Shown: positions 1 through 11,351, counted from the first letter of the stretch. The stretch is DNA of 64,000 nucleotides from Vigna angularis (GCF_016808095.1 NC_068970.1:22550501-22614500), one strand, 5' to 3'. Made by a program: numbers and translations. The notes: generated by a model not told the origin, from the sequence alone.

Positions 1-616
1 ATATTAGTTCGTTTGCTAATACTAAACAATTAAAATCCAATTTATTCTCACAAACATGAACAAATTATCAATTTATTATTATTCAAGGCTTGATCCTTCA
101 ATGATATATAAATTAAAATGATTTTTTCATTAAAAGGAGGACCATTTTAATGTAAAACAAATTTTACTAAAACAACACTTTTTAGTATGCTTTTATATAT
201 CAAAAGTAATCTCTTTGGTATAGTATCTGAAGAATTTGATTGGTAACTTCAAACTGATGTCTAAAAAATCGTTAAGATCAAATAAAGCTTGTATTCTGGT
301 CATTTTAAAAATTAACAACAATATACCGCATATTGTATATTTGTTATTAATTTAACTAATAATGATGTAAAATGAATCAAATGATTTAAGTAACTTTTAT
401 AAAATATTATATATTGAATAACTTGTAAATTTTATGAACGCAACCTTTGAATTATATATCAAATTTTACGGAAGTGAACAAATAATAAAATAGTTTATAT
501 TATAGAATATTTTAAAAAGTACATGTCATGTGAATTATGATTGGTATAACTATCATATTAAGTAGTTTTAGATTAATATAAAATTTTACATATACAAGGT
601 CTATCTAACGGAAATA
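1..616. other. AT-rich intergenic DNA, no gene seen
   Basis: Very AT-rich sequence without a credible open reading frame or recognisable repeat family. Its last five bases (612-616, AAATA) are the left target-site copy of the solo LTR that follows. Confidence 0.6.
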
Positions 617-680
617 TGTATAATGAAGTAGAAGATAGTTTCTGTGAACAAAGTTAACTTTTTATAAATTTAAAAATTTT

Positions 681-729
681 ACAAAATTATATTCTAATAC
701 AAAATTATATTCTAATACAAAATTATATA
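681..729. repeat. 18-bp tandem repeat, about 2.7 copies
   Basis: The unit ACAAAATTATATTCTAAT is repeated head to tail near the left end of LTR copy A. It probably arose by replication slippage. Confidence 0.7.
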
Positions 730-1954
730 CATGACCGAACGATCCTTACAAAATTATACACAAAAACTTATCGATCCTAATCTAAGCAGTTGAGTCCTCT
801 ACATCCAGCGCATGCTCCAGAGAACACTCGTCATCCTCTGCTCACACCCACATGATGATCATTGTAAAGAAGAAATACCGAACGGATCACATATACAAAA
901 CAGAAAAGAAGGGTAAGCTAGTGTAATTTAATAGTCATGTAAGCATACGATTCAAACAAACAGATCAGATAATCATACACATGTATAACACAAACACGTA
1001 TTGACCGACCACTTTAACTCGACTGTCCGGACTAGTATGAATATGTAGCTTTGGCCGTTCGTGCACTCATGAGTGTAGTAATTGGAAACCAATCAGCTAC
1101 CGCACGAGGTTAGCCTGTTATCACTCACCGTAGGACCCCCCTAGGCTAGGGCCTCTTGTTATTCTCACGACATGACTTACCTATCTCTACTTAAGACTTG
1201 GTAATCATTAGAATGTCAGGATGAACGCCGTGGATTTTGGTGTCCATATTCATATTTTACTACCACATTGATAACCAATCACTAAGACATTCCTCCTTGG
1301 AATTCTCTTTCATACCAGTTGGAACATCATACTTTATAACAACATTCACTCCATTATTCATACATGTTCATATAACTGAATTTAAACAAGTTATCAAACA
1401 ACAATGTAAACCACATGCAAGACCGAACACGATGCGTACTTTGGAGACCGAACGGTTTCTCACTACCCCAAAGAACAAGACCGAACGGTCCATAATAGGT
1501 AAGGCTGAAGAAGTGAGCGAACACTATTAAGGATCTAACTCTAATGTAAGGCCAAGTACTATGGTGAGATTGAACACTAGAATAACCGAATCACCAGAGC
1601 TAAATCGAACACTTATAACTTAGGCCGAAAACTAAGAACTTAGACCGAATACTCAGGTAAGACCGATCACTAAAACATGACCGAATGATCATTAATAGGT
1701 AAGGTCCATAGGTGGCTGAACGTAGTTAAGACCGAACACCAATACAAAATCGAGCGCTACTAAGACCAAACGTTAGTACAAAACCAAACACTGCTAAGAT
1801 CGAACGCTAATACAAAACCGAGCATTGTTAAGACCGAACGCTAGTGCAAAACTGAATACTACTAAGACCGAACGCTAATACAAAACTGAGTATTGTTAAG
1901 ACCGAACGATAATACAACCCCGAGTACTACTAAGACCGAACAATAATACAACAC

Positions 1955-3311
1955 TGTTAACTCTTTGGCAAGTGTACCAAATCGTTCTAAGTAATACAAC
2001 CGGTAAGACCGGATATCGTTTCCCAAGAGACTGGTGTAACACTTTACAAACCGTATAATAATTTAACTCACTTAGACTAAGAATAATCTTTTTTTAGTAT
2101 GACTCAAGTATACTAAAATTCCAATTCATATATACGTGATAAAATGAACGTCTTAGAGGCTAAAAGATTGAAAGTGGTTAATGGATAATGAAACAATATG
2201 GATGAGATGTTGGAGAATGATTGTAATTACTACGCTATCATGCAAATGCACATTACTACTTCTTCAATTAATTGCGTTTGTCAACCTTCCTATTATACTC
2301 AGAGCCAATTCCTTGGTAGAAAGAGCCTAGACTCACTTTTGCAGTTTCAATCTCTTGGTAACCTAGAAAGCTCATATGCATTACAATTAAAGGTTTATGA
2401 CAACTAAAGGATCAAGCTCCATTCCTAGATACAATCTCCTATAGGTATTAATTCCAGTTCAAGATCCACACAATATTTCCCAATATCTAGCAAATCTTAG
2501 ATTCATGCTATGGTTGATCAAGTCACAACAAGCTTTAAGAGAAGGAATTTAAACACTCACAATCAAATGAAAGAAGCTTAAATTCATTAAACTCAAGTGC
2601 ATTTACATGAAAGTTTCGTAACTACATCATTCCCCAACAATTTGAAATTAGTTCTCCATAGTCATGGAGAACTTGAGCTTACAATGGAGAAAAATGGAAG
2701 AATGGGGATCCAAGGAGGAAGAATGGAGAGTTCCCACTGCCCAAAACCAGCTCCCTGAGGTCCAAAAATGGTGTTCCAAGCTTCAACCGCCAAGAAGATA
2801 GCACCCTCAGTTACAGAATGCTTTAAATAGATCTAGGGTTCCAGGTCAGCAGAGGTCGCGCCCGGCGCCCCTCCTCAGTCGCGCCCAAGCGCGAAGCTCT
2901 CGCAGAAAGTCGCGCCCGGCGCCCCCTTTCTCGCGCCCGGGCGCGAAGCTCTCGCAGATGCTCGCGCCCGGCGCCCTCTTGTTCGCGCCTGGGCGCAAGG
3001 CTTGCGCAGAAAGTGGTGCCCAGCCCCCTTCTTCTAGGGCGCTCAGGCGTGAACTTCCTTCCCTGCTCCATCAGATCCTGCTTTTGTATCTTTTCCTTGC
3101 TCCCATTCTTGGTAAATACAATACTTCTCTAACAACTTGCAAATCGCCTACAAATTTGAGGAATTAATGATGAAAACTTGTATGTAACGCTTAAGCTAGA
3201 CTTATTCACAAACTTAGATAAAAAGGGAGGATTAAACATGTTTCAAGCTTAAAAAGGGTATATTTGGTACGAGAATTGGTTCAAAGATAATGGTAAAAAT
3301 TACCGTTATCA
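1955..3311. mobile_element. nested 1.36-kb TG...CA element, probably a solo LTR of a second family
   Basis: It starts TGTTAAC and ends GTTATCA, a short imperfect inverted repeat, and is flanked by the perfect 5-bp target duplication AACAC (1950-1954 and 3312-3316). It interrupts the tandem array of LTR copy A: array units read up to 1954 and resume at 3312. No long ORF, primer binding site or second LTR was seen inside, which fits a solo LTR or short non-autonomous LTR element. It contains the GC-rich block at 2836-3030. The family could not be named from sequence alone. Confidence 0.75.
2836..3030. repeat. GC-rich minisatellite of about 50 bp units
   Basis: Three to four imperfect units combine GTCGCGCCCGGCGCC, a CGCGCCCGGGCGCGAAGC-like dyad and CTCTCGCAGA. 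The block is far richer in GC than anything around it. The ORFs seen on both strands here are by-products of the low stop density of GC-rich DNA, so no gene is called. Confidence 0.7.
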
Positions 3312-3360
3312 AACACCGAGCACTACTAAGACCGAGGATAATACAAAATCGAACACTGCT

Positions 3361-3632
3361 AAGACCGAACTATAATATAAAACTGAACACTGCTAAGACC
3401 GAACGATAATACAAAACCGAACACTGCTAAGACCGAACGATAATACAAAACCGAACACTGCTAAGACCGAATGATAATACAAAACCGAACACTGCTAAGA
3501 CTGAACGATAATACAAAACCGAACACTGCTAAGACCGAACGATAATACAAAACCGACCACTGCTAAGACCGAACGATAATACAAAACCGAACACTGCTAA
3601 GACCAAACGACAATACAAAACCGAACACTACT
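3361..3632. repeat. 34-bp tandem repeat, 8 full copies
   Basis: Eight uninterrupted 34-bp units begin AAGACCGAACGATAATAC and end GAACACTGCT, with only scattered substitutions. A slightly shorter unit precedes them, and more diverged ACCGAACG-containing units lie at about 1740-1954 on the other side of the nested insertion, so it was one array before the insertion. It lies inside an LTR. Homogeneous units without unique spacers rule out a CRISPR reading. Confidence 0.9.
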
Positions 3633-4484
3633 AAGACCGAACAGTCCTTAACTGTAATGTTCCGCAAAGGCTGAACACATCTAAGACCAGACATAAGAGT
3701 AAGGCCGAACGGTCATCGACTTCCTCTTCTCCCAACCGACCAATTTAACTTCTGACCCCAAATTCCCATTTCACTACTCCACTTCCTCACAATTCACTCG
3801 ACACAGTAACAAAGAACTTTGTAGAAGAAATCAACATGATCACATAATTGACAGTCCACATACAATACCGATCACACAAAAATCCAATTCCATACACATG
3901 CAAAACCATCAAACAACATTTTCATACATCATCAACCAATCAATTAAATTAATTAACTTTCCTTACCTCTTAACCGAACAGAAAGCTTCTACCCTTCCAG
4001 CAATTTGCTCACACTTCCAGAAAATCCTAAGAACATCTATAGCTCACTGATTTATGAGAAGAGACCAACCAAAGTACCAAAAATGAAGTTAGAAAGGTGA
4101 AGAGAAGGTTGATGAACACATGCAAACAACAAGGCTTACTTGCATGTGCCAGAAATTCCAGAAATTCGCAAGAATTAAAGGAACAAAATTTACCAGCTCT
4201 AAACACTAAACCAATCGGTGGAATGGAAAGCTCTTTGACACCAGGATTGCTTAGGCACAGTCTGATTGTTGAACAGATGAAGGGAGATTGAAGGAATATA
4301 GAGAGAAGAAGGAGAAAAGAAGAGAGTACGAGAATTTAGAGAGATATAGCTCTAATGAGAATGGGACAAAACTTTTTAAAACTTTTCATTTATATATCAC
4401 TCTTATTTTAATCTAAACCGTTCAGTCTCATCCTTTGCTTATACCTGTCTACTCCAAACTTCTTGAAGCCTCTCTGCTCTTACA

Positions 4485-5080
4485 AAATAAACGGTTTATT
4501 TTAATAATGAATTTTTAAAACAAAAATTCCAATCGAAATGAATGATGTAATATTTAATAAAAAGTTACTTTTTTGTTTTGCAGCTGTTTTGTTGGTTGGG
4601 TTGACGTATGGTAGCATTTTGGTTCCGTAGGAAATTTATGACTCTGCACATACCATCATTATGAAGCGACAAAGAAGCGAAAACAGCCACCTCATCGTAA
4701 TGTAGAAGAGGCAGCGAAGCATCCGATGAAACAAGACTTGAAGATTTGTGGAAGACAAGTATACATTGTTTACTTCTTTGTTTCTTTACTGATTATTTGT
4801 TTATTAAGTAATTGTTGAGTATGAAATTATAATGATTAGTTAATATGTTTTTAAATTCTTCTTTGAATTTAACTTGTTTTGTATTTCCTAAACAACAAAC
4901 ATAAGGGTAAGATGTATAAACACACCAGAACCTCTTAAAAATATCTAAGCAAAAAGAAGAAGCTAAAGGTGTCAATTTGAGTAATAATTTATGCTTAAAG
5001 AGTATATTATTATATCCAATGTTAGTGTATACAGTTCAGAATTTGTTTCTGATAGCAAACACAACTCCACTATTCTTCAG
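4485..5080. other. intergenic DNA upstream of the serine acetyltransferase
   Basis: No gene seen. It should hold the promoter and the 5' leader of the gene at 5165. A small minus-strand ORF at 4793-4975 has no recognisable domain and is not called. Confidence 0.4.
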
Positions 5081-5088
5081 CTATAATA
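5081..5088 (+). promoter_or_regulatory. possible TATA element of the serine acetyltransferase gene
   Basis: CTATAATA lies about 80 bases before the start codon at 5165. It is a weak TATA match placed by distance only. No transcription start is visible from sequence. Confidence 0.3.
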
Positions 5089-5164
5089 ATAACGGCTGCA
5101 TAGATAGCACACCTAAGAACACACCACTTTCATTTTTCTCTTAACTCATTTTCTCTCAATAACC

Positions 5165-7429
5165 ATGGCTCATCTGAGCCACAAGACCTTGAATTATCTT
5201 CCTGAAACTCTGTCTGAACATGAAGCTGAGGAAGGCCAACCTAATAGTGTTGGTTCCTTTTCGTTTTGGCCTCCTCATTTGGAGAAAGTTTTCCCCGTTT
5301 ATGCCATGGGAATTCCCAACCCTGTCTTGGATTCTTCACTTCAAAATTCAGATTGTTTTGATCCTATCTGGGATGATGTCAGAAAAGAAGCACATTTAGA
5401 GGTACCCATCATTTTTTTCCTCTTTTGTTTAGCCATTGTGTTCCCTCACCTTTTTTGGTAGCTGTTGTTTGAATCTTGGGTGCTGAGCGGAGCATTGGCG
5501 TGAATAATTGACAAGTTCATGGATTGTTTGTTCTGTTTTTTCCCTCTAATCATAAGCTGTGTTTAATTATATGATGAAATATGAACTTAGGTGCTTCATT
5601 TTAAATATTTGGTGAGAGCTGGAGAACATTTACATGTTTGATAGCTTAATGATATACCTTTATTTGGGTGCAGGCAGAAAGGGAGCCGATTTTAAGTAGC
5701 TTCTTCTATGCCACTATTCTGTCTCATGATTGCTTGGAGCAAGCATTAGCTTTTGCTTTGGCCAACCGACTCCAAAAGCCTACTCTTTTGGCTACTCAGC
5801 TGATGGATATATTTTCTACTGTGTTGAAGCATGATAAAGGTATCCAACATTCGATTCGCTTGGATATTCAGGTAACTCATGTTCTCTATGTGTAGGAGTA
5901 GTACATGAAGTTCACTTTCTATCACTAAGGAATTTGCATTTTACAATGATCTGATTTGATTCATCTCGGAATTTTTTTCTTATAGGCATTTAAAGATCGC
6001 GATCCTGCTTGTTTGTCATATTGCTCAGCACTTTTATATATGAAGGTAAAACATTTACTTGATTCACATCTCAATCTAGCTACTAGAAATTAAGTGCAAA
6101 CATTCTGATGATGCCATACTTTTGTCTCACTAGTCGTGTATAAATAAATTTATGCAAAGGAATGTCATATTTTTTACATTCTATGTACTTTGCTATGAGG
6201 AGGGTGCTATTGATTAATGTTTCTGAATCATGTATTGATACTAACTTGTTCATTATGCTGAAGCATTTGATTGAATAATATGGTGCTTTTGTGTAACATT
6301 CAGAGCATTTTCTTCTATAATTTGTGCCCTTTCCCCAACATTTTCCCCTTTCGTTCATAGGATTTATTCTCTGACAGGGTTATCAGTCGTTGCAAGTACA
6401 TCGAGTAGCTCATGCTTTGTGGGGCCAGGGTCGCAAAGTTTTAGCCTTAGCTTTGCAAAGTCGAGTTAGTGAGGTAGTGTCTGCACTTGGTAAAAAAAAT
6501 GGAGAAAACTTCATAAGGGTATTTCATACTACAATTGCTGATATTCCAACCCCTTATTTTCTCCACTGCAGGTTTTTGGAGTTGATATACATCCAGGTAT
6601 GTTAGATTGATGTTTGCATGCAAATGAGGAATACTTTTGTATAGTAAAAATTATGTGAATAACGAATTTCCTTAATAGAATAACGAATTTCCTTAATAGA
6701 ATAACCAGTTTCATCTTTATATTTTCCATCTGTTTCATTCATTGTTTATAGCTGCGACAATTGGAAATGGAATTTTAGTAGATCATGGGACAGGTGTTGT
6801 TATTGGTGAAACTGCTATAATTGGAAACAGAGTTTCACTGATGCAAGTGAGTGATGTTTCACAAATCATGTCTTGTATGATAGTTTTGGCTAATTCTTTT
6901 CTCAAATTCAATTGAATTACAAATTCAGTTTTTGGCAGGGTGTAACTTTGTGTGGCACTGGAAAGGAAACAGGTGATCGTCATCCCAAAGTTGCTGAAGG
7001 TGTACTCATTGGAGCTCACGCAACTATTCTTGGGAATTTACAAGTTGGTGAATGTGTGATGATAGCTGCTGGTTCCCTTGTGTTACAAGATGTTCCTCCT
7101 CACAGGTAAGTTTAGATGAACTTTTAACAATGTTTTGTACTTGCAATTTCCACTAAGTTATGTTATAAAGGGAATGTTTCTTGTGTTGAAGCATTGTGGC
7201 CGGTGTACCAGCAAAGGTTATTGGAAGAGTACGTGAGCATTATCCATCCTTAAACATACAGCAAGGTAAGCAATAACCATTGGGAATTCCTTCTCTCTTT
7301 TGTTACAAAGTAGGTTAAAATATTAATTTTAACTCACTTTGAAATGAATTGACAGATGAGAATAAGCATCAATCAGAGAAGTTCCTTTATCAATTACCTA
7401 GAAAAAATGGAACGGCAGAAAAGGACTGA
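5165..7429 (+). CDS. SERAT3: serine O-acetyltransferase, SERAT3-type, 9 exons, 341 aa
   Basis: It makes O-acetylserine from serine and acetyl-CoA, the committed step towards cysteine. Exons: 5165-5401, 5674-5871, 5986-6045, 6378-6473, 6572-6596, 6752-6846, 6939-7105, 7192-7265 and 7356-7429, all bounded by GT-AG and in frame throughout. The N-terminal helical SATase domain covers about residues 65-195, and the left-handed beta-helix hexapeptide repeats cover about 196-310. The catalytic set aligned to bacterial CysE is present: Asp202 in VDIHP, Asp216-His217 in VDHGTG, and His252 in DRHPKV. Exon 5 is only 25 nt. No clear transit peptide is visible, which suits the cytosolic SERAT3 class. The protein ends in a polar extension (NGTAEKD) with no terminal Ile, the residue other plant and bacterial enzymes use to dock onto O-acetylserine (thiol)lyase. 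The start is the only ATG in frame with exon 1 (context CCATGG). Assignment to group 3 is from memory of the family. Confidence 0.93.
6659..6700. repeat. 21-bp tandem duplication in SERAT3 intron 5
   Basis: Two perfect copies of ATAACGAATTTCCTTAATAGA lie head to tail inside the intron between exons 5 and 6. It is a recent slippage event with no effect on coding sequence. Confidence 0.9.
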
Positions 7430-8738
7430 ATAAATTGAAGTGCTGAGAAAATAATGCAGACAAATGAAAATGCAAATAGAAATAATGGACTGAAGGGCTT
7501 GAGATTTTTCACTGAAAATTTCAAGCTTCAACAAGTGCTTGGTACATTTATAGTTTTTAGGGAAGAACTCAGTCATGTGAAGTGTTATTTTTAGCGTTGG
7601 AGTCTCTCAGAAAGGGATTGTCTTTCAACCTTAGCGTTCTTGAATTATACATCACCCTCTTAATAAATTTCAACGAAGAAAAAGTGTATGAAGTTTGAAC
7701 TCTCAAATGATAGAATAATCGAATGGTGTTATGTATATGTTTCATCTGTTGTAAATATCTCCCGAGTATTTGAATTAAATGAAAAATAAAAAAATAACTG
7801 ATTGATCGATTCATGGGATGCATTAAATGCAAAACCGTGATTTTGTTTTATAAGAATGCCACCCGCTTTGTTAAATGCACCAATTCATGCCATATCATTG
7901 CCTAATTTTCCCATTTTAAATTATTTTATTTTTAAACGCTTTTTTTTCACTAAACCAGTTCATTTTACTAATTTTAAATTTTCATTTAAACAAAATATTT
8001 CAATTACCTTCAATAATAAAAAATTATTAAACATTAATGATCCTTTTAGTTGATTAATGTTATTTTTTTATCAAAATTTATATAAAAAAATCAATTACTA
8101 TTAACAAAGTTTTTTTTTCTATTGGTATTGTGCGACATTATTTTCTATTAATGGTGGCTACAATTATTTAGATTAACATTATTTTAGGTTATTTTTACAA
8201 TATTTTTTTATTGAAGTTTTCTTTTTACCAACTTTTTTTTATGTATGACTTATTAACGTTGTGTGGGAACAATAAGTCATTACATAAAGGAATTGAATTA
8301 GGAATGTGCACTCAAAAATCAATAAATTAAGGTATTAATTATGTTAAAGAAGTTTTTTGCTAGATTAGTCTCCATAATGATGCCTTCATTAGGCTTTAAA
8401 TTTCGTCTTGGGGAATCTTATTTTAAGGCTTTGCCTTGCACACTTACCTCATATTATCATGTTAATTTATAGGTGTTTGTTGGTTGTAAGTTATACCATG
8501 GCCATGTGTAGTAGAGTAGCTACCAACTTGATATCACACATCTATTAAGATGTTTTGTGTCTAATTTTGGATTGTCGTGGTCTATTAAGATGGTCTGTGT
8601 CTAATTTTTAAGCGTCACAAGTCCATTAAAAATGCATACTTACACCACCATGAGTATTCCTTTGGGCTTTGCTACTTACACCAGGTGTAACATTTTCTAA
8701 AAGAAATTAGGTAGTGAGTGACATTAATTAATATAGTC
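7430..8738. other. 3' UTR of SERAT3 followed by AT-rich intergenic DNA
   Basis: The first few hundred bases should be the 3' untranslated region; AAAATAAAAAAATAA-type polyadenylation-like sequence occurs near 7780-7797. The rest is AT-rich and no gene or clear repeat was recognised. Confidence 0.4.
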
Positions 8739-8746
8739 AGTGGTTG

Positions 8747-9156
8747 TTAGGGGTGTAAAAGTGAGTTAACTCAACTCACACGAACGGAGTTAAACATGAA
8801 TTGAGTTAAAAGTAAGTTAGAATTTTTGCAAATCTGATGAATCGAGTTGATGAGTTAAATAACTGGGAAGGTCTATGCGATGCGAGGAATCGCGGACGTG
8901 AGAACCAGTGGGAGAGAATCAGAATTCGATTAGAGTTAGGTTGAAAGTTTAGAAAAAATAATTACATTTTTTTTAAATAAGTTAGTTGTGGGTTAGGTCA
9001 CTATAACTAGGCTCGAACTTGTATAAGTTATTGGTTAAGTGAGTTGAGCTCGTTTTAGTTTATAATCATTAAATTTTTTAATTTTTCAATCCAATTTGAC
9101 TCAAACCGTGGTGAGTTAAATTAAGTTACGTAATTCTAGTTCATTTTGACATGTTT
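8747..9156. mobile_element. possible non-autonomous hAT-like element, diverged
   Basis: The left end reads TTAGGGGTGTAAAAGTGAG and the right end, reversed, reads AAACATGTCAAAATGAAC, so the termini are only loosely inverted. The flanks AGTGGTTG (8739-8746) and AGTGGTAC (9157-9164) match at 6 of 8 positions, the length of a hAT target duplication. The interior repeats GAGTTAACTC and GTGAGTTGAG motifs. No transposase is present. The assignment is tentative. Confidence 0.35.
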
Positions 9157-9164
9157 AGTGGTAC

Positions 9165-10106
9165 TAAGAAAATAAAAAGATCATGATCAAATCTTTATTT
9201 TTCTCTGGCATTTAAGACTTTCTATATTATTATTATAGACTAATAAATACTGTGATTAATTAATAATGAATGAAAATTAGTTTTGTTTGATAATTTAGTT
9301 TTAAATTATTATCAATATGATCTCTAAGATAATTATCAATATGATCTCTAGATAACTAAAAGTCCTATGTAATTTTTTTACTGGGTCATTTTTTTACTTC
9401 TTATTAGATGTCCTACTTTAAAATTTTCTTCTTTATTACATTATTTTTTCACCTTTTATCATAATATTTTCGAAAAAGTAATGATTCAATAAAAAAATTA
9501 TGACTCAATGACATTAGGTCTACCACCACACAACTCTCCTTAGTCTTACCTGACAAATTATTAGGTCAATTTTTGAACCATTTGTTACTTTGGGTCATTA
9601 TTTGGTGCAAGTCGCCTTATCAGATAGCTTTTTTTATTTCTTTTTGATGTAGGTGGCCTTTTTTATATGTTGGTTGTTATAGATCACCTTGTTAGATCAT
9701 TATTTATACGTTGGTTGTAGCAATAGTAGTAACTGACCAAGAAGAAGATCCTGTGTAATTTTAATATACTAACTATAGGAAATTCAATTTTAGAAATATT
9801 ACCTTGTACCAAAATATTGACGTAGACACGGTTTAGGAGATGTTAACAAATTAGTTTAAGATCAGCAATTCCTGCAGCAAGAAAATAATTATAACTACTT
9901 TTGATTTAACCAGAATTCATTCCATGGACTAACCCATGCAATGATACAAGCTCACAACAGAGGATTATAATTTATTAATAAGTACGAACCTAAACCAAAA
10001 TTATCCTCTGGAAAATATCAAAGTGCACGTGAAGATTCTACGTAGTACCCGCCAACATAAAAAGAAGCGACAAACCAAAACTGCTAGGAACAAAAAGCAT
10101 CCTCCT
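9165..10106. other. AT-rich intergenic DNA, including the 3' UTR of the aminotransferase
   Basis: No gene seen. The right part, near 9900-10106, should be the 3' untranslated region of the minus-strand phosphoserine aminotransferase. Near 9305-9360 an ATTATCAATATGATCTCTA motif occurs twice in tandem. Confidence 0.4.
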
Positions 10107-11351
10107 CTAATCGTGCCTGGCTTGGAAGTCCTCCATGAAAGCGACCAATTTCTGAACTCCAGCCAAAGGCATGGCATTGTAAATAGAAGCCCTCATGCCA
10201 CCAACAGATCTATGTCCCTTCAGCTGAACCATGTTCTCCTTTTCAGCCTCCTTCATAAACTCTCCCTCAAGCTCTGACTTCTCCAACGTGAAGGGCACAT
10301 TCATCAATGATCTCACAGGCTTCTCCACCGGACACTTATAAAATCCCTTGCTCCCATCAATTGCATTATACAAAATCTCAGCTTTCTTCTTATTCTTCTT
10401 CTCAACCTCCTTCAACCCACCCTGCTCCAACAGGTACTCAAACACCAACCCGCACATGTAAATGCCATAGCAAGGAGGAGTGTTGTAGAGAGACCCGTTC
10501 TCAACATGAATCTTGTAATCAAGCATCACAGGAGTAACACCCTGCGCACGCCCAATCAGATCATCCCTCACTATCACAATTGTCACACCAGAGGGGCCCA
10601 CATTCTTCTGGGCACCAGCATAGATGACACCAAACCTTGACACATCAACAGGCTTGGAACAGAAATTTGAAGACATATCAGCAACAAGAACACCATCGCG
10701 GTTCTCTGGAAATGGGTAGTCCTTGTACTCAACCCCATGAATAGTCTCATTTGCACAAATGTGCAAATATTTAGCTTTTGGGTTCTGCTCAAAAGTCCTA
10801 ACATCTGGAATCGTTGTGTATTTTCCAGATTTCCCAGACCAAATCACACTGGGTTTGCAGTATTTCTGGGCCTCCTTGAATGCCTTATCGCTCCACGAGC
10901 CAGTGACAACGTAATCGACGGGATCGTCAGGGGTGCAGAGGTTGAGCGGCACTGCTGCGAACTGGGTGGTGGCGCCGCCCTGGAGGAACAAGACGGAAAA
11001 GCCCGGCGGGATTTCCAGGAGGGTGCGTAGATGTTCCTCGGCCTTTTCAAGTATGAACATGAAATCCTTGCCACGGTGGCTCATCTCCATGACGCTCATG
11101 CCGGATTCTTCAAAGAGGTAGAGCTCGGACTGGGCGCGTCGAAGTACGGTCTCGGGGAGGGTGGCGGGACCGGCGGCGAAGTTGAAGACGCGGTCTTGGG
11201 CCTGGGCCGGCGTAGATGCGCATTGGATAGGCCTGAAAGTGCGCGAAGAGGGGAGGGAAAGGGTGGCGGTGGTGTGGATACGGTAGTTGGTGAGAAAGCG
11301 TTTATGGTTTGGGTGAAGAAGGTGTGAGTGATGTGAAGTTGAGATCGACAT
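10107..11351 (-). CDS. PSAT: phosphoserine aminotransferase, plastid, intronless, 414 aa
   Basis: A PLP enzyme that converts 3-phosphohydroxypyruvate and glutamate to 3-phosphoserine and 2-oxoglutarate, the second step of the phosphorylated serine pathway in plastids. Residues 1 to about 50 are rich in Ser, Thr, His and Arg with few acids, like a chloroplast transit peptide. The mature enzyme starts at [12 protein letters not shown] (about 54). Family landmarks are EMSHRGKDF (about 89-97), [10 protein letters not shown] (about 122-131), VADMSSNF (about 223-230), the PLP Lys249 in [12 protein letters not shown], and the C-terminal [16 protein letters not shown] (about 378-393). One uninterrupted reading frame codes the whole protein, as I recall for the Arabidopsis genes. 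It is convergent with the serine acetyltransferase about 2.7 kb away. Several antisense ORFs across it are shadows. There is no sign of decay. Confidence 0.96.
   Translation of the reverse strand: MSISTSHHSHLLHPNHKRFLTNYRIHTTATLSLPSSRTFRPIQCASTPAQAQDRVFNFAAGPATLPETVLRRAQSELYLFEESGMSVMEMSHRGKDFMFILEKAEEHLRTLLEIPPGFSVLFLQGGATTQFAAVPLNLCTPDDPVDYVVTGSWSDKAFKEAQKYCKPSVIWSGKSGKYTTIPDVRTFEQNPKAKYLHICANETIHGVEYKDYPFPENRDGVLVADMSSNFCSKPVDVSRFGVIYAGAQKNVGPSGVTIVIVRDDLIGRAQGVTPVMLDYKIHVENGSLYNTPPCYGIYMCGLVFEYLLEQGGLKEVEKKNKKKAEILYNAIDGSKGFYKCPVEKPVRSLMNVPFTLEKSELEGEFMKEAEKENMVQLKGHRSVGGMRASIYNAMPLAGVQKLVAFMEDFQARHD

Larger units (their letters stand above)
617..4484 (-). mobile_element. solo LTR, copy A, of a Ty3/gypsy family, carrying a nested insertion
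   Basis: The left end TGTA at 617 and right end CTTACA at 4484 are flanked by the perfect 5-bp direct repeat AAATA (612-616 and 4485-4489). After removing the nested element at 1955-3311 and its duplicated 5 bp, about 2.5 kb remains, the size of the other copies. It shares with copies C and D the block around GCTCACACCCACA (about 839-851), the GTCCGGAC-type block near 1020 and the GAGGTTAG block near 1105. The first tens of bases are deleted relative to copy D, because the conserved ACATCCC after TGTA is missing. The strand is taken from copy C, whose primer binding site and gag read on the minus strand. No coding capacity is expected: a solo LTR is what recombination between the two LTRs of a full element leaves. 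Confidence 0.85.

Noticed and set aside
2823..3167. Arg-rich ORFs on both strands in the GC-rich block
   Set aside because: Low-complexity translation of a minisatellite inside a mobile element.
3361..3632. CRISPR-like array
   Set aside because: Units are contiguous 34-bp tandem repeats with no unique spacers, in plant nuclear DNA inside an LTR.
6912..7109. Separate short acyltransferase gene starting at 6912
   Set aside because: This frame is exon 7 of the serine acetyltransferase preceded by in-frame intron bases. The true exon begins at 6939.
10023..11327. Several plus- and minus-strand ORFs overlapping the phosphoserine aminotransferase
   Set aside because: Shadows of a GC-richer true coding frame. 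None has a domain, while the minus-strand 414-codon frame matches the family end to end.
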